A DNA stretch of 24,543 nt from RGIG5327 sp045612485 (GTDB taxonomy: Bacteria > Verrucomicrobiota > Lentisphaeria > Victivallales > UBA1829), in the NCBI GenBank assembly GCA_045612485.1, contig JAZKZE010000025.1, forward strand, positions 1 to 24,543, in the 5' to 3' direction. A model generated the notes under the pieces. It searched no databases and was not told the DNA's origin. It worked only from the letters and a program-made list of their open reading frames with translations. Made by a program: the position numbers and the translations under genes. Positions 14,526 to 22,850 of this stretch are shown piece by piece. The first letter of the stretch is position 1. Each line of letters begins with the position of its first letter.

Positions 14526-17333
14526 ATGAAAACAATAAAAGCAGCTTTTTTTACTGCCGCAACTCTTCTGCCGGCATTGCTGATGGGCTTTGATCTTGTC
14601 AGAAACTCTTCTCCTGTTTCCGGAGTGAAAGTTGACGGCACAGAACCGGGGCTTGCCCTGGGTGCAAAAGAGATCATTTCCTACACGGAAAAGGTAACGG
14701 GAGCGGATATCTCCAAAGCTCCTGCCAATATGATCCTTGCCACAGTAAAAAGCAAAAATATTCCGGCAAGCATCCGGGAAGCCCTTGCCAATGTAAAGTC
14801 TGACGAAGGCTTTTTCATGGGGAAAGTTGACGGTAAATTTTATATTGTGGGGACAACCGGCATCGGAGCCTGGTACGGTACCTGCGACTTTATGGAAAAA
14901 TATCTGGGGGTAAAATGGCTTGCTCCCTATGAAGATGGAACATTCTTTACAAAGAAAGCAAATGTTTCCGCTCCCGATAAAGGCAGAGTTGATGCTCCCT
15001 TCTTTGAATTCCGTATCATCAATCAGTGCGGTACTCACGGATTCGATCCCATGAGCCGTGAATGGGCAGGTCACAACCGCCTTCACGCTCCCGGCCCCTG
15101 GGGGATCACGGATACCATGGTGAAATACCGTAAATTCCATGAACAGAGAATGAGACTCAACCGTACCTCCACCGGAGGACATCTCACCTTTGAACTGGCT
15201 GTTCCTGCAAAAATATACGGCAAGACCAATCCGGAATACTTTGCCCTTGTGGACGGCAAACGCCAGACCGATGCAAAGATGATCCATCACTGTATCACCA
15301 ATCCGGAAGTACAGGAAAAAGTCTATCAGCACATCATCAAACATTTTGAGACCTATGGAACAGACAATGTTTCCTATCTCTTCGGAGCCCCCGACTCCCT
15401 CCGCGGCTGGTGTCAATGCAACAACTGCCGGAAACTGGATGACGGATTGGATACCAATGTAACAAGAAGATTCCATATCACCACCCAGAAGATCGCCAAA
15501 CGTGTATGGAAAAAATTTCCTGATGCAAGGATCTGGGCATGGGCTTACTGGAATTACCGGGAGATCCCCGCCGGAGTGGAGATCGATCCCCGGACATACG
15601 TCTATTTCTGCTCCCACGCCAGATGCTATGCTCACGCTCTGGATGATGAATCCTGCGGAAGAAACGCTGCCGTATATAATCTTCTGAAAAAATGGATGAA
15701 GATCAATAAAAAAATCTTTATCTATGAATACGGTATGGCTGTTCCCTACGGCTATCATCCCTATACGGAGATCATGTTCAAAGATCTGAAACTTTACAAA
15801 AAACTGGGACTTCTGGGCAGAAAAGAGGAGATCCATTTCCCCCACACCAATTATAATGCCTCCCCCACCCGGAAGAAAAGTCCCCTCACCTCCACCTACG
15901 GGATGCGGAATCTGTGGCAGTTCTGGTATCTTTATGCAAAAGCATGCTGGAATCCGGATCTGGACTTCAACAAAGCCATTGCAGAAGCGGAAAAGACTTT
16001 CTATGGCAAAGCCTATCCTGCCATGAAAAAATATAATGACTTGCGCCGTAAACTCTGGAAAGAGACCATCGGCTGTATCGGATTCCCCCATGGCGACGAA
16101 AGAACTCCTCAAATCCTCCAGAAGCCTGGAGCAAAGGAAGAACTGCTCAAGTATCTTGATGAAGCTGCCCGTCTTGCCAAAGGGGATGCCCGGTTGGAAA
16201 AACAGATCAGACTGGAAAGAGATTTCCTTGACTTCTTCTGGATCAAAACCAATGAAAAATACAGAGAATCCCTGGGCAGAAAACTTGCGGCTCCCGCAAC
16301 AAATAAAGCTCCTGTCATTGATGGGAAAGGTACAGACACCGCCTGGAGCAAGGCTTTCTATGTAAATAATTTTGTTACCGCCTTCGATAATAAATTTTCT
16401 TCCATGCCGGCAAATCTTACCACATCCGTGGGTATTCTTTCGGATAAGAATAATCTTTATTTCCTTATTCAGGCAAAAGAACCTGCCATGGACAAACTTC
16501 TTGTCAATGCAAAAGATGCGGCAAGCATCAAACAGATCTGGAAAGATGATATTATTGAACTCTTCATTGCGCCGCAGAACAACAGCCAGAAATATTATCA
16601 GATCGTTGTCAATGCCAATGGCACAGTTCTTCAGCTTGAACAGCCCGGCAATAATACAAAGATCGATCTGGGGATCACTGCAAAAGCGGTAAAAAATAAA
16701 GACGGCTTTGTCATTGAGCTGAAAGTTCCCACTTCCAGAATGGATGGTTCTTTCGCTTCCGGGATGATCTGGAAGATGCATGCCGCCCGTTCCAGAAGAA
16801 TCAAGGATACCAATCCTTCCGGTCCCTGGAGTCTGGATGGTTCCGCCTTCCATTCCCGTGTGGATTACCGTACACTTCTCATCGGCAGCCCCATTGTGAA
16901 AAACGGTTCCTTTGAAGAGGGAAAAGATAAAAAAGGTGCCCCCAAATTCTGGAGCAGCAATGGAAAAAACAAAGGGCAGATCATTCCCCTTTCCGGCGGA
17001 ACGAATGCTTTCAAACTTCTTCCCGGCGGTGATCTGCGTCAGATTCCCTACGGCGGTATCTTCATGCCCAAAGAAGATACGGTTGTGGAAATCAGTTTCC
17101 GTGCATCCGGAAAAGGTACTCTTTCTGTCAGCAACGCCCGTTTTACCAAAGGTAAAAAAGGCAATAAATTCATTGTCACCCAGGGAATCACAACTGTACA
17201 ACTTACAGAAAAAAGCACCCTTTACAATGCTGTTTTTACGGTAAAAGCTAAAGAATTCACCCAGATCATCTTCAGAGTAAATGGAGATGGTGCAGAGTGT
17301 ATTCTTGATGATGTTTCCATCATAAGAAAATAA
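14526..17333 (+). CDS. Secreted DUF4838 protein with CBM9-like and C-terminal binding modules
   Basis: 935 residues. A signal peptide (AAFFTAATLLPALLMG) is followed by an N-terminal alpha/beta domain like that of GH67/GH20 enzymes (~25-145, with GTTGIGAWYGTCDFMEKYLGVKWL). The DUF4838 domain (~165-490) shows TNPEVQEKV, GAPDSLRGWCQCNNC, WAWAYWNY and YEYG. A CBM9-like sandwich (~595-770) starts APVIDGKGTDTAWSKA and contains WKDDIIELFIAP. The C-terminal domain (~790-935) is paralogous to the protein of the preceding gene. DUF4838 is related to alpha-glucuronidase-type barrels and is common in polysaccharide-degrading Bacteroidetes, Planctomycetes and Lentisphaerae; no activity can be assigned from sequence. 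The ATG follows TAAGGAAA. It is the last gene of its operon and ends 21 bases before a strong hairpin. Confidence 0.85.
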   Translation: MKTIKAAFFTAATLLPALLMGFDLVRNSSPVSGVKVDGTEPGLALGAKEIISYTEKVTGADISKAPANMILATVKSKNIPASIREALANVKSDEGFFMGKVDGKFYIVGTTGIGAWYGTCDFMEKYLGVKWLAPYEDGTFFTKKANVSAPDKGRVDAPFFEFRIINQCGTHGFDPMSREWAGHNRLHAPGPWGITDTMVKYRKFHEQRMRLNRTSTGGHLTFELAVPAKIYGKTNPEYFALVDGKRQTDAKMIHHCITNPEVQEKVYQHIIKHFETYGTDNVSYLFGAPDSLRGWCQCNNCRKLDDGLDTNVTRRFHITTQKIAKRVWKKFPDARIWAWAYWNYREIPAGVEIDPRTYVYFCSHARCYAHALDDESCGRNAAVYNLLKKWMKINKKIFIYEYGMAVPYGYHPYTEIMFKDLKLYKKLGLLGRKEEIHFPHTNYNASPTRKKSPLTSTYGMRNLWQFWYLYAKACWNPDLDFNKAIAEAEKTFYGKAYPAMKKYNDLRRKLWKETIGCIGFPHGDERTPQILQKPGAKEELLKYLDEAARLAKGDARLEKQIRLERDFLDFFWIKTNEKYRESLGRKLAAPATNKAPVIDGKGTDTAWSKAFYVNNFVTAFDNKFSSMPANLTTSVGILSDKNNLYFLIQAKEPAMDKLLVNAKDAASIKQIWKDDIIELFIAPQNNSQKYYQIVVNANGTVLQLEQPGNNTKIDLGITAKAVKNKDGFVIELKVPTSRMDGSFASGMIWKMHAARSRRIKDTNPSGPWSLDGSAFHSRVDYRTLLIGSPIVKNGSFEEGKDKKGAPKFWSSNGKNKGQIIPLSGGTNAFKLLPGGDLRQIPYGGIFMPKEDTVVEISFRASGKGTLSVSNARFTKGKKGNKFIVTQGITTVQLTEKSTLYNAVFTVKAKEFTQIIFRVNGDGAECILDDVSIIRK

Positions 17334-17354
17334 AATACGGAAATATCTGAAGCA

Positions 17355-17394
17355 AAAAATACCGGCATCGCCAAAAAGTGATGCCGGTATTTTT
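17355..17394. terminator. Bidirectional terminator between DUF4838 and GH28-like genes
   Basis: A perfect 15-bp stem (17355-17369 with 17380-17394, core ACCGGCATC/GATGCCGGT) around a 10-base loop, with A-run on one side and T-run on the other. It serves both convergent operons. Confidence 0.9.
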
Positions 17395-17415
17395 CATTGA
17401 ACAGAACACTTCTTT

Positions 17416-18663
17416 TTATTTTTCAAAAGAATCAATAGAGTGCATATTATGGAAAAATACGTTGGGCAGAGGATATTCCCCTTCCCCGTGATGACTGGTA
17501 ATACTGTGTTCTTCCTTGCAACGGAAATATAAAACATCAGAAATCACAGAATCACTTAAAGGCGCACCGAAGGTGATCCCCCGTCTTGTTTGCGCACGGA
17601 CATTGCGGATCTGGAAAGCGTAAGTTTCTCCAAGTGCAGCAGAACCTGCATAATTGGGTGCGCCTATCTTGATCGCCGCCCAGCCATAATGTCCGGGAGG
17701 GGCTGTTTCCAGCAAACCATCCACAAAGATGTGGTGCATTTTTACCCCTTTCTGGTTGAGGAAACGGATAATAAAATAGCCGCCGCCGGAATACCCCCGG
17801 ACATTTCTTATGGTAATATTGAATACATCATCATTGCTTACATCACTGCTGCCGCCGCAATATTCCACACTATTGAAGGTGCCTGCCGGACGCACTTTGG
17901 AAGCTATAGCCGTAAGTGCGATCAGATCATCGCCGGAACATCCTGTAATATTTTCAATGAGAATATCCCGGCATCCCCGGCGCAGATCCAGACCATCCTG
18001 ATTGAGCATCCGTTCTTCCACACCGTCAACGATCCTGTATTCACTGGTATCAAATTCAATATCTCTTACCACACCTTTCCGGCAGTATTCCAGAGAGATC
18101 GCCCAGCAATGGGCTTTGCGTATGAGAATATTTTCAATGGAAAAATCTGTTGCTTTCACAAAAAGTACACCGATATTCCGCCAGTCGCCCTTCTGATTTT
18201 CCCCTTCTTTTCCGGCATCCGTACCATAGGTCATGCGTTTGCTGCGGTCTTCCCCGTCGGCAGGGTAAGGGGCAATTTTCTGTACCCCCAGAAACTTGTT
18301 GCTGTCTCCGGTGGAACGGGGATGTTCCGCCCCCTCCAGAATGGCTTTGCCCTCCCCTATGATATGAACATTATTGATGACGGAAGGCTCTGTGCCGTCA
18401 TTGTAAAGAGGTGCATTTGCAGTACGGAAGAAATTATCCCGTGATGCGTCAGAAAGTTTGATCAGAGTATTGCAGATGATAAAGGTCATATTTTCCGGCA
18501 GGAGAATGGCAGAATCAATGAGCCAGAAATCCCTGGAGGAATTTTCATCCGGCAGCCTTTTCCCCATACGGACAAAAGAGCCGGCCTTTGCTGCATCAGC
18601 AACAGCAGAATTGATTTTTTCTATATCACTTCCGGTATAATCATTAGGGTCAAAGTAATTCAT
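17416..18663 (-). CDS. GH28-like right-handed beta-helix protein
   Basis: 415 residues, no signal peptide. Repeated short strands with conserved Asn/Ile ladders (FSIENILIRKAHCW, RDILIENITGCSGDD, FNITIRNVRGYSGGG) indicate a parallel beta-helix of the polygalacturonase type. GH28 landmarks are partly present: LNQDGLDL for NTDG, SGDDLIAL for the GDD acid pair. The GHG motif is replaced by a Gly-rich GYSGGG, and the RxK site may be IRF or AAIKIG. Typical GH28 enzymes hydrolyse galacturonan or rhamnogalacturonan; changes around the active site suggest a different uronic-acid or rhamnose linkage, or loss of activity. A GGAGGA site precedes the ATG. It follows the DUF1846 gene by 20 bases in one operon. 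The lack of a signal peptide points to action on imported oligosaccharides. Confidence 0.75.
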   Translation of the reverse strand: MNYFDPNDYTGSDIEKINSAVADAAKAGSFVRMGKRLPDENSSRDFWLIDSAILLPENMTFIICNTLIKLSDASRDNFFRTANAPLYNDGTEPSVINNVHIIGEGKAILEGAEHPRSTGDSNKFLGVQKIAPYPADGEDRSKRMTYGTDAGKEGENQKGDWRNIGVLFVKATDFSIENILIRKAHCWAISLEYCRKGVVRDIEFDTSEYRIVDGVEERMLNQDGLDLRRGCRDILIENITGCSGDDLIALTAIASKVRPAGTFNSVEYCGGSSDVSNDDVFNITIRNVRGYSGGGYFIIRFLNQKGVKMHHIFVDGLLETAPPGHYGWAAIKIGAPNYAGSAALGETYAFQIRNVRAQTRRGITFGAPLSDSVISDVLYFRCKEEHSITSHHGEGEYPLPNVFFHNMHSIDSFEK

Positions 18664-18683
18664 ACCGTCCTCCGTGAGCTGTT

Positions 18684-20201
18684 TTAATCTATGAAAAGAT
18701 CTCTGCTGGCAAATTTGGCGTCAGCGGTCAGATTGATCCCCAGTCTGCGCAATCCGGCTTCGTCACCGGGAGCAGGGATGTGGGAAAGATGGATCTCGCA
18801 TCCGGCAAGGTTTTTCAGGCATTTTACAGCAAGTTTTGCAGCAGGATTCCCGGGGACACTCACACTTAAGGCAATAAGCATTTCATCCAGAGCAAGACTC
18901 AATTTTTTACTCTTCCATATTTCTTTCTTGAAAGACCCCAGACTCTGGATGATCTCCGGGGAGATGAGAAGCAGTTCATCCGGGAGTCCCGCAAGGCGTT
19001 TGATTGCATTAAGGATACAGGAACTTGCCGCATGCATCAGGGGGGAATTTTTTCCGGTGATGATCGTTCCGTCCGGAAGTTCCAATGCCGCACCGCAGAA
19101 AAAGTTATCATTGCCTTTTCCGGGAGTTGTAGCAGCCTCTTCCGCTGCCTGTCTTGCAGGAAGGACAACGGGGCGGTCGGTTTCTTTCAGATTGAGGTTA
19201 TCCATAAGATTTTTCACTCTGTTTACCGTCTGCTGATCAGCAGAACCGGTCACATAATCACAGCAATACCGGAAATATCTTCTGATGATCTCCTGGGATG
19301 CCGCCGCCCTGACGATCTCATCATTGGTGATGGCAAAACCGACACGGTTAACGCCCATATCCGTGGGGGATTTATAAGCATTATCTTCGCCCATGATCTT
19401 TGCACAGATACGGTTGACAACAGGGAAGATCTCAATATCCCGGTTGTAATTGACTGCGATCTCACCATATTTTTCCAGATGGAATGGATCCACCATATTG
19501 ATGTCACCGATATCCGCAGTCGCCGCTTCATAGGCAATATTGACGGGATGATTCAAAGGCAGACTCCAGACAGGGAATGTTTCAAATTTTGCGTAACCTG
19601 CCATAATTCCCCGTTTCTGTTCGTGATAAACCTGGGAAAGACAGGTCGCCATTTTTCCGCTGCTGGGACCGGGACCGGTCACAATGACGATGGGCTTGGT
19701 CGTTTCGATGTATTCATTCGCCCCGTACCCGTTATCGCTGGCGATCCGTTCCACATCGGCAGGATACCCTTTGATGGGGGGATGCTTATAAACCCGGACA
19801 CCCCGACGGGTAAGTTTATTGATGAAATTATTTACAAGGGGGTGATCTTCATACCGTGTAACAACAACAGACTTTACAATGATACCTTTATCCCGCAGGG
19901 AGTCGATGATACGCATGGTGTCGGCGTCATAGGCGATCCCGAAGTCCGCCCGGACCTTTTTCCGTTCAATGTCCCCGGCATAAATACAGATGATCACATC
20001 AATCTTATCTTTAAGCCGCTGCAGCAGTTTCAGTTTCACATTGGGATCAAATCCCGGCAGAATCCTTGCCGCATGATAGTCATAGGCAAGTTTGCCGCCG
20101 AACTCAAGATAAAGTTTATTTCCCGATCTTTCTGTCCTTTCAAGGATCGCTTCCGATTGTTCTGCAAGGTACTTTTCGTTGTCAAAACCCGTTTTTTTCA
20201 T
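18684..20201 (-). CDS. DUF1846 / UPF0371 family protein
   Basis: 505 residues, full length for the family. Recognised by the N-terminal GFDNEKYLAEQSEAILERTE...KLYLEFGGKLAYDYHAARILPGFDP, the glycine-rich loop TGPGPSSGKMATCLSQVYHE (~residue 175), and the long conserved stretch GYAKFETFPVWSLPLNHPVN...YEAATADIGDINMVDPFH. The Gly/Ser/Lys loop resembles a phosphate-binding element. The C-terminal ~140 residues are helical. The family is widespread in Firmicutes and gut bacteria and its role is not established; cytosolic location is expected. The ATG follows AAAAGG at 8 bases. It is first in an operon with the GH28-like protein, so a part in sugar metabolism is possible but not shown. Confidence 0.9.
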   Translation of the reverse strand: MKKTGFDNEKYLAEQSEAILERTERSGNKLYLEFGGKLAYDYHAARILPGFDPNVKLKLLQRLKDKIDVIICIYAGDIERKKVRADFGIAYDADTMRIIDSLRDKGIIVKSVVVTRYEDHPLVNNFINKLTRRGVRVYKHPPIKGYPADVERIASDNGYGANEYIETTKPIVIVTGPGPSSGKMATCLSQVYHEQKRGIMAGYAKFETFPVWSLPLNHPVNIAYEAATADIGDINMVDPFHLEKYGEIAVNYNRDIEIFPVVNRICAKIMGEDNAYKSPTDMGVNRVGFAITNDEIVRAAASQEIIRRYFRYCCDYVTGSADQQTVNRVKNLMDNLNLKETDRPVVLPARQAAEEAATTPGKGNDNFFCGAALELPDGTIITGKNSPLMHAASSCILNAIKRLAGLPDELLLISPEIIQSLGSFKKEIWKSKKLSLALDEMLIALSVSVPGNPAAKLAVKCLKNLAGCEIHLSHIPAPGDEAGLRRLGINLTADAKFASRDLFID

Positions 20202-20272
20202 AATTTACGCCTTTTCATCATCTCTGTTTGGATACAGGTAACTGCTGCACTCTTATTGAAACTCGGGGGTAT

Positions 20273-20301
20273 AATATATTACTCCGCAGTGTATTTTTCA
20301 A
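20273..20301 (-). promoter_or_regulatory. Candidate promoter of the DUF1846-GH28 operon
   Basis: Read leftward, TTGAAA (20301-20296) and TATATT (20278-20273) are 17 bases apart. The leader to the ATG at 20201 would be about 65 bases. Confidence 0.55.
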
Positions 20302-20504
20302 ATGTAAAACCTCATCAAAAAATAAAAAAACAATTTTCCGGCAGTAAAAAACATAAAAGAGGTAATTTCAAAAGTCATTCAAAAAACTCAAAGCAGGTAT
20401 ACTTTCAGATTTTTGAGGAGTTTTGAAATCACCTCAAAAGACTCAAAAAAGGATCTCCGGAGGCTTTTTATGGATTTTTTGATAAAGTTTTTATTCTTTT
20501 TTAT

Positions 20505-20533
20505 TTGCAAAATGTGTATTTTTACAGTATAGT
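20505..20533 (+). promoter_or_regulatory. Candidate promoter of the lipoprotein-PpiC operon
   Basis: TTGCAA (20505-20510) and TATAGT (20528-20533) are 17 bases apart, about 80 bases before the lipoprotein start. Confidence 0.55.
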
Positions 20534-20614
20534 AGTGTATGTGACATGTTTCCCTGAAAAATATAATACAGTTGATAAAATGCAATCCTGACAGAAAGAA
20601 GCGGTTTGAGAGCA

Positions 20615-21361
20615 ATGCAAGTTGTAAGATATATGTTGAAAAAGTTCATTTTTCCCGGTGCGGCAGTTCTTGTACTTTTCTGCGGCTGTTCAGACGAGAA
20701 AGCCGCCCCCCTTCCCAAAGCCCATCCCGAACTGCTCTTTGAGATCTGTGAAAACGGCAAAATGAATGACTATACCACCATGCTTCCCAAAATCCAGAGA
20801 TTGCGTGCTATCGACCAAACCAGTGTCTTTCTGGCAGAGCTGGAAAATACAGCAAAAGTGAATATTCTGGTAGATGAAGTCAATCTTCTTGCAGCTTCCG
20901 GCAAATTCCGGGAAGCCCTGGAAGTGGTGAATACTTATGAACAGAAAAACGGGATGAGTACCGGATCCGATAAAGTCAGGGAATTTCTCTCCAAATTGAT
21001 CCAGCTGGATGAAACTCTTGCTGTTCTTCAGAATCCCAAAAACAGTGAGGAGTTCAAAAAAGCCTTGCTGCGTCTTGAAAATCTGGGAAAAAAAATGGAA
21101 TTTTCTCCGAAAATAAGGAACTTTGCATCCGCAAAACTGTCTGAATACGGAAAGTTCAGGCTCTTTGAATATGGCAGTGTATGTTTCAATCTCTGGTCGG
21201 AAGCAATGTTTTTCAAAACGGAAGATCCGGCGGAAAGTGCAACCTTTGCAGCATTGCTCGGTGCAATGAAAAGTGACTTTCCTTTTTATACTTCCCTGCT
21301 TCCCCTGGAAAACGATTCAGCGCAAGTCGATCCGGCGGATATAAAAAATATTTCCAAATGA
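20615..21361 (+). CDS. Putative lipoprotein of unknown function
   Basis: 248 residues from the ATG at 20615; a TTG at 20606 and an ATG at 20633 are alternative starts, and no clear ribosome binding site decides among them. A short hydrophobic segment (FPGAAVLVLF) ends in CGCSDEK, where Cys25 is the likely lipid-modified residue; the -3 residue is Phe, which is unusual for a lipobox. The mature part is predominantly helical and charged, with a pattern (FREALEVVNTYEQKNG, EEFKKALLRLENLGKKM) reminiscent of TPR-like helical pairs but no clear repeat. It is followed after 47 bases by the PpiC-type gene and probably shares its promoter, suggesting a role in envelope protein handling. Family not recognised. 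Confidence 0.65.
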   Translation: MQVVRYMLKKFIFPGAAVLVLFCGCSDEKAAPLPKAHPELLFEICENGKMNDYTTMLPKIQRLRAIDQTSVFLAELENTAKVNILVDEVNLLAASGKFREALEVVNTYEQKNGMSTGSDKVREFLSKLIQLDETLAVLQNPKNSEEFKKALLRLENLGKKMEFSPKIRNFASAKLSEYGKFRLFEYGSVCFNLWSEAMFFKTEDPAESATFAALLGAMKSDFPFYTSLLPLENDSAQVDPADIKNISK

Positions 21362-21408
21362 AAGTAAAAAAACAAACACTTAATACAACAAAAGAAAGGT
21401 AAACAAAC

Positions 21409-22623
21409 ATGAAAAAAACAATCAACTACAGAAGCTTTTTAGCGTCTGCCGCAGTCATGCTGACCTTTACAGCACTTACTGCTGCTTGTGACCAGGAACA
21501 GCCCAAAGTCAAAACAGCCCAGATCGCTCCGGCAAAAGCCAAGGAAGCCCCCGGTCTGATCCCTGCCCAGACTGCACCCAAATCTATGGAAGAAAGTCTT
21601 TCCTTCCTTCCTGATCCTGTTGCCATCATCGGTGACAAAAAGATCTCCAAAGCGGAATTCCTCAAAAAAATGGGGAACATCCCTCCTGAATTTCTTGCTC
21701 AGATGCCGAAAAATCTTCTGATGCAGCAGTTCAAAATGGCTATTGAAACTATGATCAATGAATATCTGCTTCTTCTTTCCGCAGAAAAAGCCGGGATCAA
21801 ACCTTCCAAGGAACTTGCAGTTTCTGAATTTGAAAAGAAACTCAAAACCCTTCCTGCCGCCCAGCTGGAAACATTGAAACAGGAACTTGCCAAACAGGGC
21901 AAAACTCTCAATGATCTGAAAAAAGAATTCACCACCAATCCTGAAGTCATCAAAATGACTGCTGTAAACAGCTGGATCGAAAGAGATCTGAGAGGCAAAC
22001 TCAATGTTACAGATGCGGAAGTCACCAAATATTACAATGACAACAAGGCTACTTTCAAAATGCCCCGTACTGTCACAACCTCCCACATTCTGATCTCCGG
22101 TTCTGATACCCCCGGTACTCCTGCTGATCCTGCAAAGGATAAAGCTGCCCGGGAAAAAGCTGAATCCATCCTCGCCCAGATCAAAAAAGGTGCGGATTTC
22201 GGTGCCATCGCCCAGAAGGAAAGCAAATGCGGTTCTGCTCAGGCAAAAGGTATGCTCGGTGAACTTTCCCAGAACCAGCTCGTTCCTGAATATTTCAATG
22301 CAGCCTTCGCTCTGAAACCCGGTGAGATCTCCAAAGTTGTGAAAAGCCCCTTCGGTTATCACATCATCAAACTGCACTCCAAAAAAGAAGCCACCACACT
22401 TCCTCTGGATGCAAAAATGAAAACAGCTCTCAAAGAAAAGCTCACCTCCGACAAGCTGGAAAAACAGATCAAGACCTATATCAAAGCTCAGAAACTGGCA
22501 ATGAAGGTCATCATTCCTCCTTTCAAGGGTGAAGAAGCTGCCGCTAAGAAAGCCGCTCCTGCCGCTAAGAAGGCTGCTCCTGCTGCTAAGAAAGCCGCTC
22601 CCGCCGCTAAGAAAGCTAAATAA
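21409..22623 (+). CDS. PpiC-type peptidyl-prolyl isomerase lipoprotein (SurA/PrsA-like)
   Basis: 404 residues. The signal peptide ends in a good lipobox, LTAAC, with Cys27 followed by Asp28 (an inner-membrane retention signal in enterobacteria; its meaning here is unknown). Residues ~65-195 are a SurA-N/PrsA-like chaperone region (VAIIGDKKISKAEFLKKM...MINEYLLLLSAEKAGI). Residues ~218-322 are the parvulin domain: TTSHILISG, DFGAIAQKESKC, GMLGELSQNQLVPEYFNAAFAL, GEISKVVKSPFGYHIIKL. It assists folding of exported proteins at the outer face of the membrane. The last ~28 residues are an AAKKAAP repeat. The ATG follows AAAGAAAGG. It ends 22 bases before a strong terminator. Confidence 0.9.
   Translation: MKKTINYRSFLASAAVMLTFTALTAACDQEQPKVKTAQIAPAKAKEAPGLIPAQTAPKSMEESLSFLPDPVAIIGDKKISKAEFLKKMGNIPPEFLAQMPKNLLMQQFKMAIETMINEYLLLLSAEKAGIKPSKELAVSEFEKKLKTLPAAQLETLKQELAKQGKTLNDLKKEFTTNPEVIKMTAVNSWIERDLRGKLNVTDAEVTKYYNDNKATFKMPRTVTTSHILISGSDTPGTPADPAKDKAAREKAESILAQIKKGADFGAIAQKESKCGSAQAKGMLGELSQNQLVPEYFNAAFALKPGEISKVVKSPFGYHIIKLHSKKEATTLPLDAKMKTALKEKLTSDKLEKQIKTYIKAQKLAMKVIIPPFKGEEAAAKKAAPAAKKAAPAAKKAAPAAKKAK
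22537..22620 (+). repeat. 21-bp coding repeat (AAKKAAP) at the end of the PpiC gene
   Basis: Four units of about 21 bases, each encoding the seven residues A-A-K-K-A-A-P, the last one incomplete (AAKKAK). They differ at third codon positions (gct/gcc, aag/aaa), so this is not a fresh slippage product only. Confidence 0.9.
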
Positions 22624-22644
22624 GACTTTCAGTATATTTGATTC

Positions 22645-22669
22645 AGCCGGGGTTCTCCCCGGCTTTTTT
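22645..22669 (+). terminator. Rho-independent terminator after the PpiC gene
   Basis: AGCCGGGG (22645-22652) and CCCCGGCT (22657-22664) pair around TTCT and are followed by a run of T to 22669. Confidence 0.95.
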
Positions 22670-22769
22670 GTCGGTAAAACCGATTGTTTTTCAGCATACT
22701 AAAGCACTAAGGCATCTTTATTACAGGAGCCACTCCCGGCATAATTATAAATCATCCCGGTTCAAAGAA

Positions 22770-22818
22770 AAAAAATCCCCGTATATTTTCTCCAATTGAA
22801 AACATACGGGGATTTTTT
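22770..22818. terminator. Long hairpin terminator between convergent genes
   Basis: A perfect 15-bp stem (22770-22784 with 22804-22818, core TCCCCGTAT/ATACGGGGA), extended after one mismatch by TTTTC/GAAAA. T-runs flank it on both strands. It ends the leftward glycosidase-like gene and backs up the PpiC terminator. Confidence 0.9.
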
Positions 22819-22850
22819 ATATATTACTGACTGTAGAATTTTATCCTGTC

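Larger units (their letters stand above)
20202..20614. other. Divergent intergenic region
   Basis: About 410 AT-rich bases between the DUF1846 operon (leftward) and the lipoprotein gene (rightward). It holds one candidate promoter for each direction, an 8-bp inverted repeat (TTTTGAGG 20411-20418 with CCTCAAAA 20432-20439), several extra TCAAA/TTTGA-type copies between 20365 and 20450, and the palindrome CTCCGGAG at 20455-20462. No small gene is evident. Confidence 0.6.

Noticed and set aside
13127..14677. A 516-codon minus-strand frame across the creatininase and binding-module genes
   Set aside because: It spans two real genes and their spacer, and its protein shows no family signature and an aromatic/Cys-rich composition typical of antisense frames.
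14469..17201. A 910-codon open frame on the minus strand opposite the DUF4838 gene
   Set aside because: Its translation is Phe/Ile/Gly/Cys-rich without domain patterns, while the opposite frame has a signal peptide, recognisable domains and a ribosome binding site. It is a codon-bias shadow.
19032..20426. A 464-codon plus-strand frame opposite DUF1846
   Set aside because: The minus strand encodes a full-length UPF0371 protein with conserved motifs; the plus frame shows none and runs on into the spacer.
20449..20470. Terminator at the A-run, CTCCGGAG palindrome and T-run
   Set aside because: The core palindrome leaves no loop and the A/T flanks are offset, so a stable terminator hairpin does not form well; no gene ends next to it.
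21439..22377. A 312-codon minus-strand frame opposite the PpiC gene
   Set aside because: A Phe-rich mirror of a Lys/Glu-rich coding sequence, with no signature.
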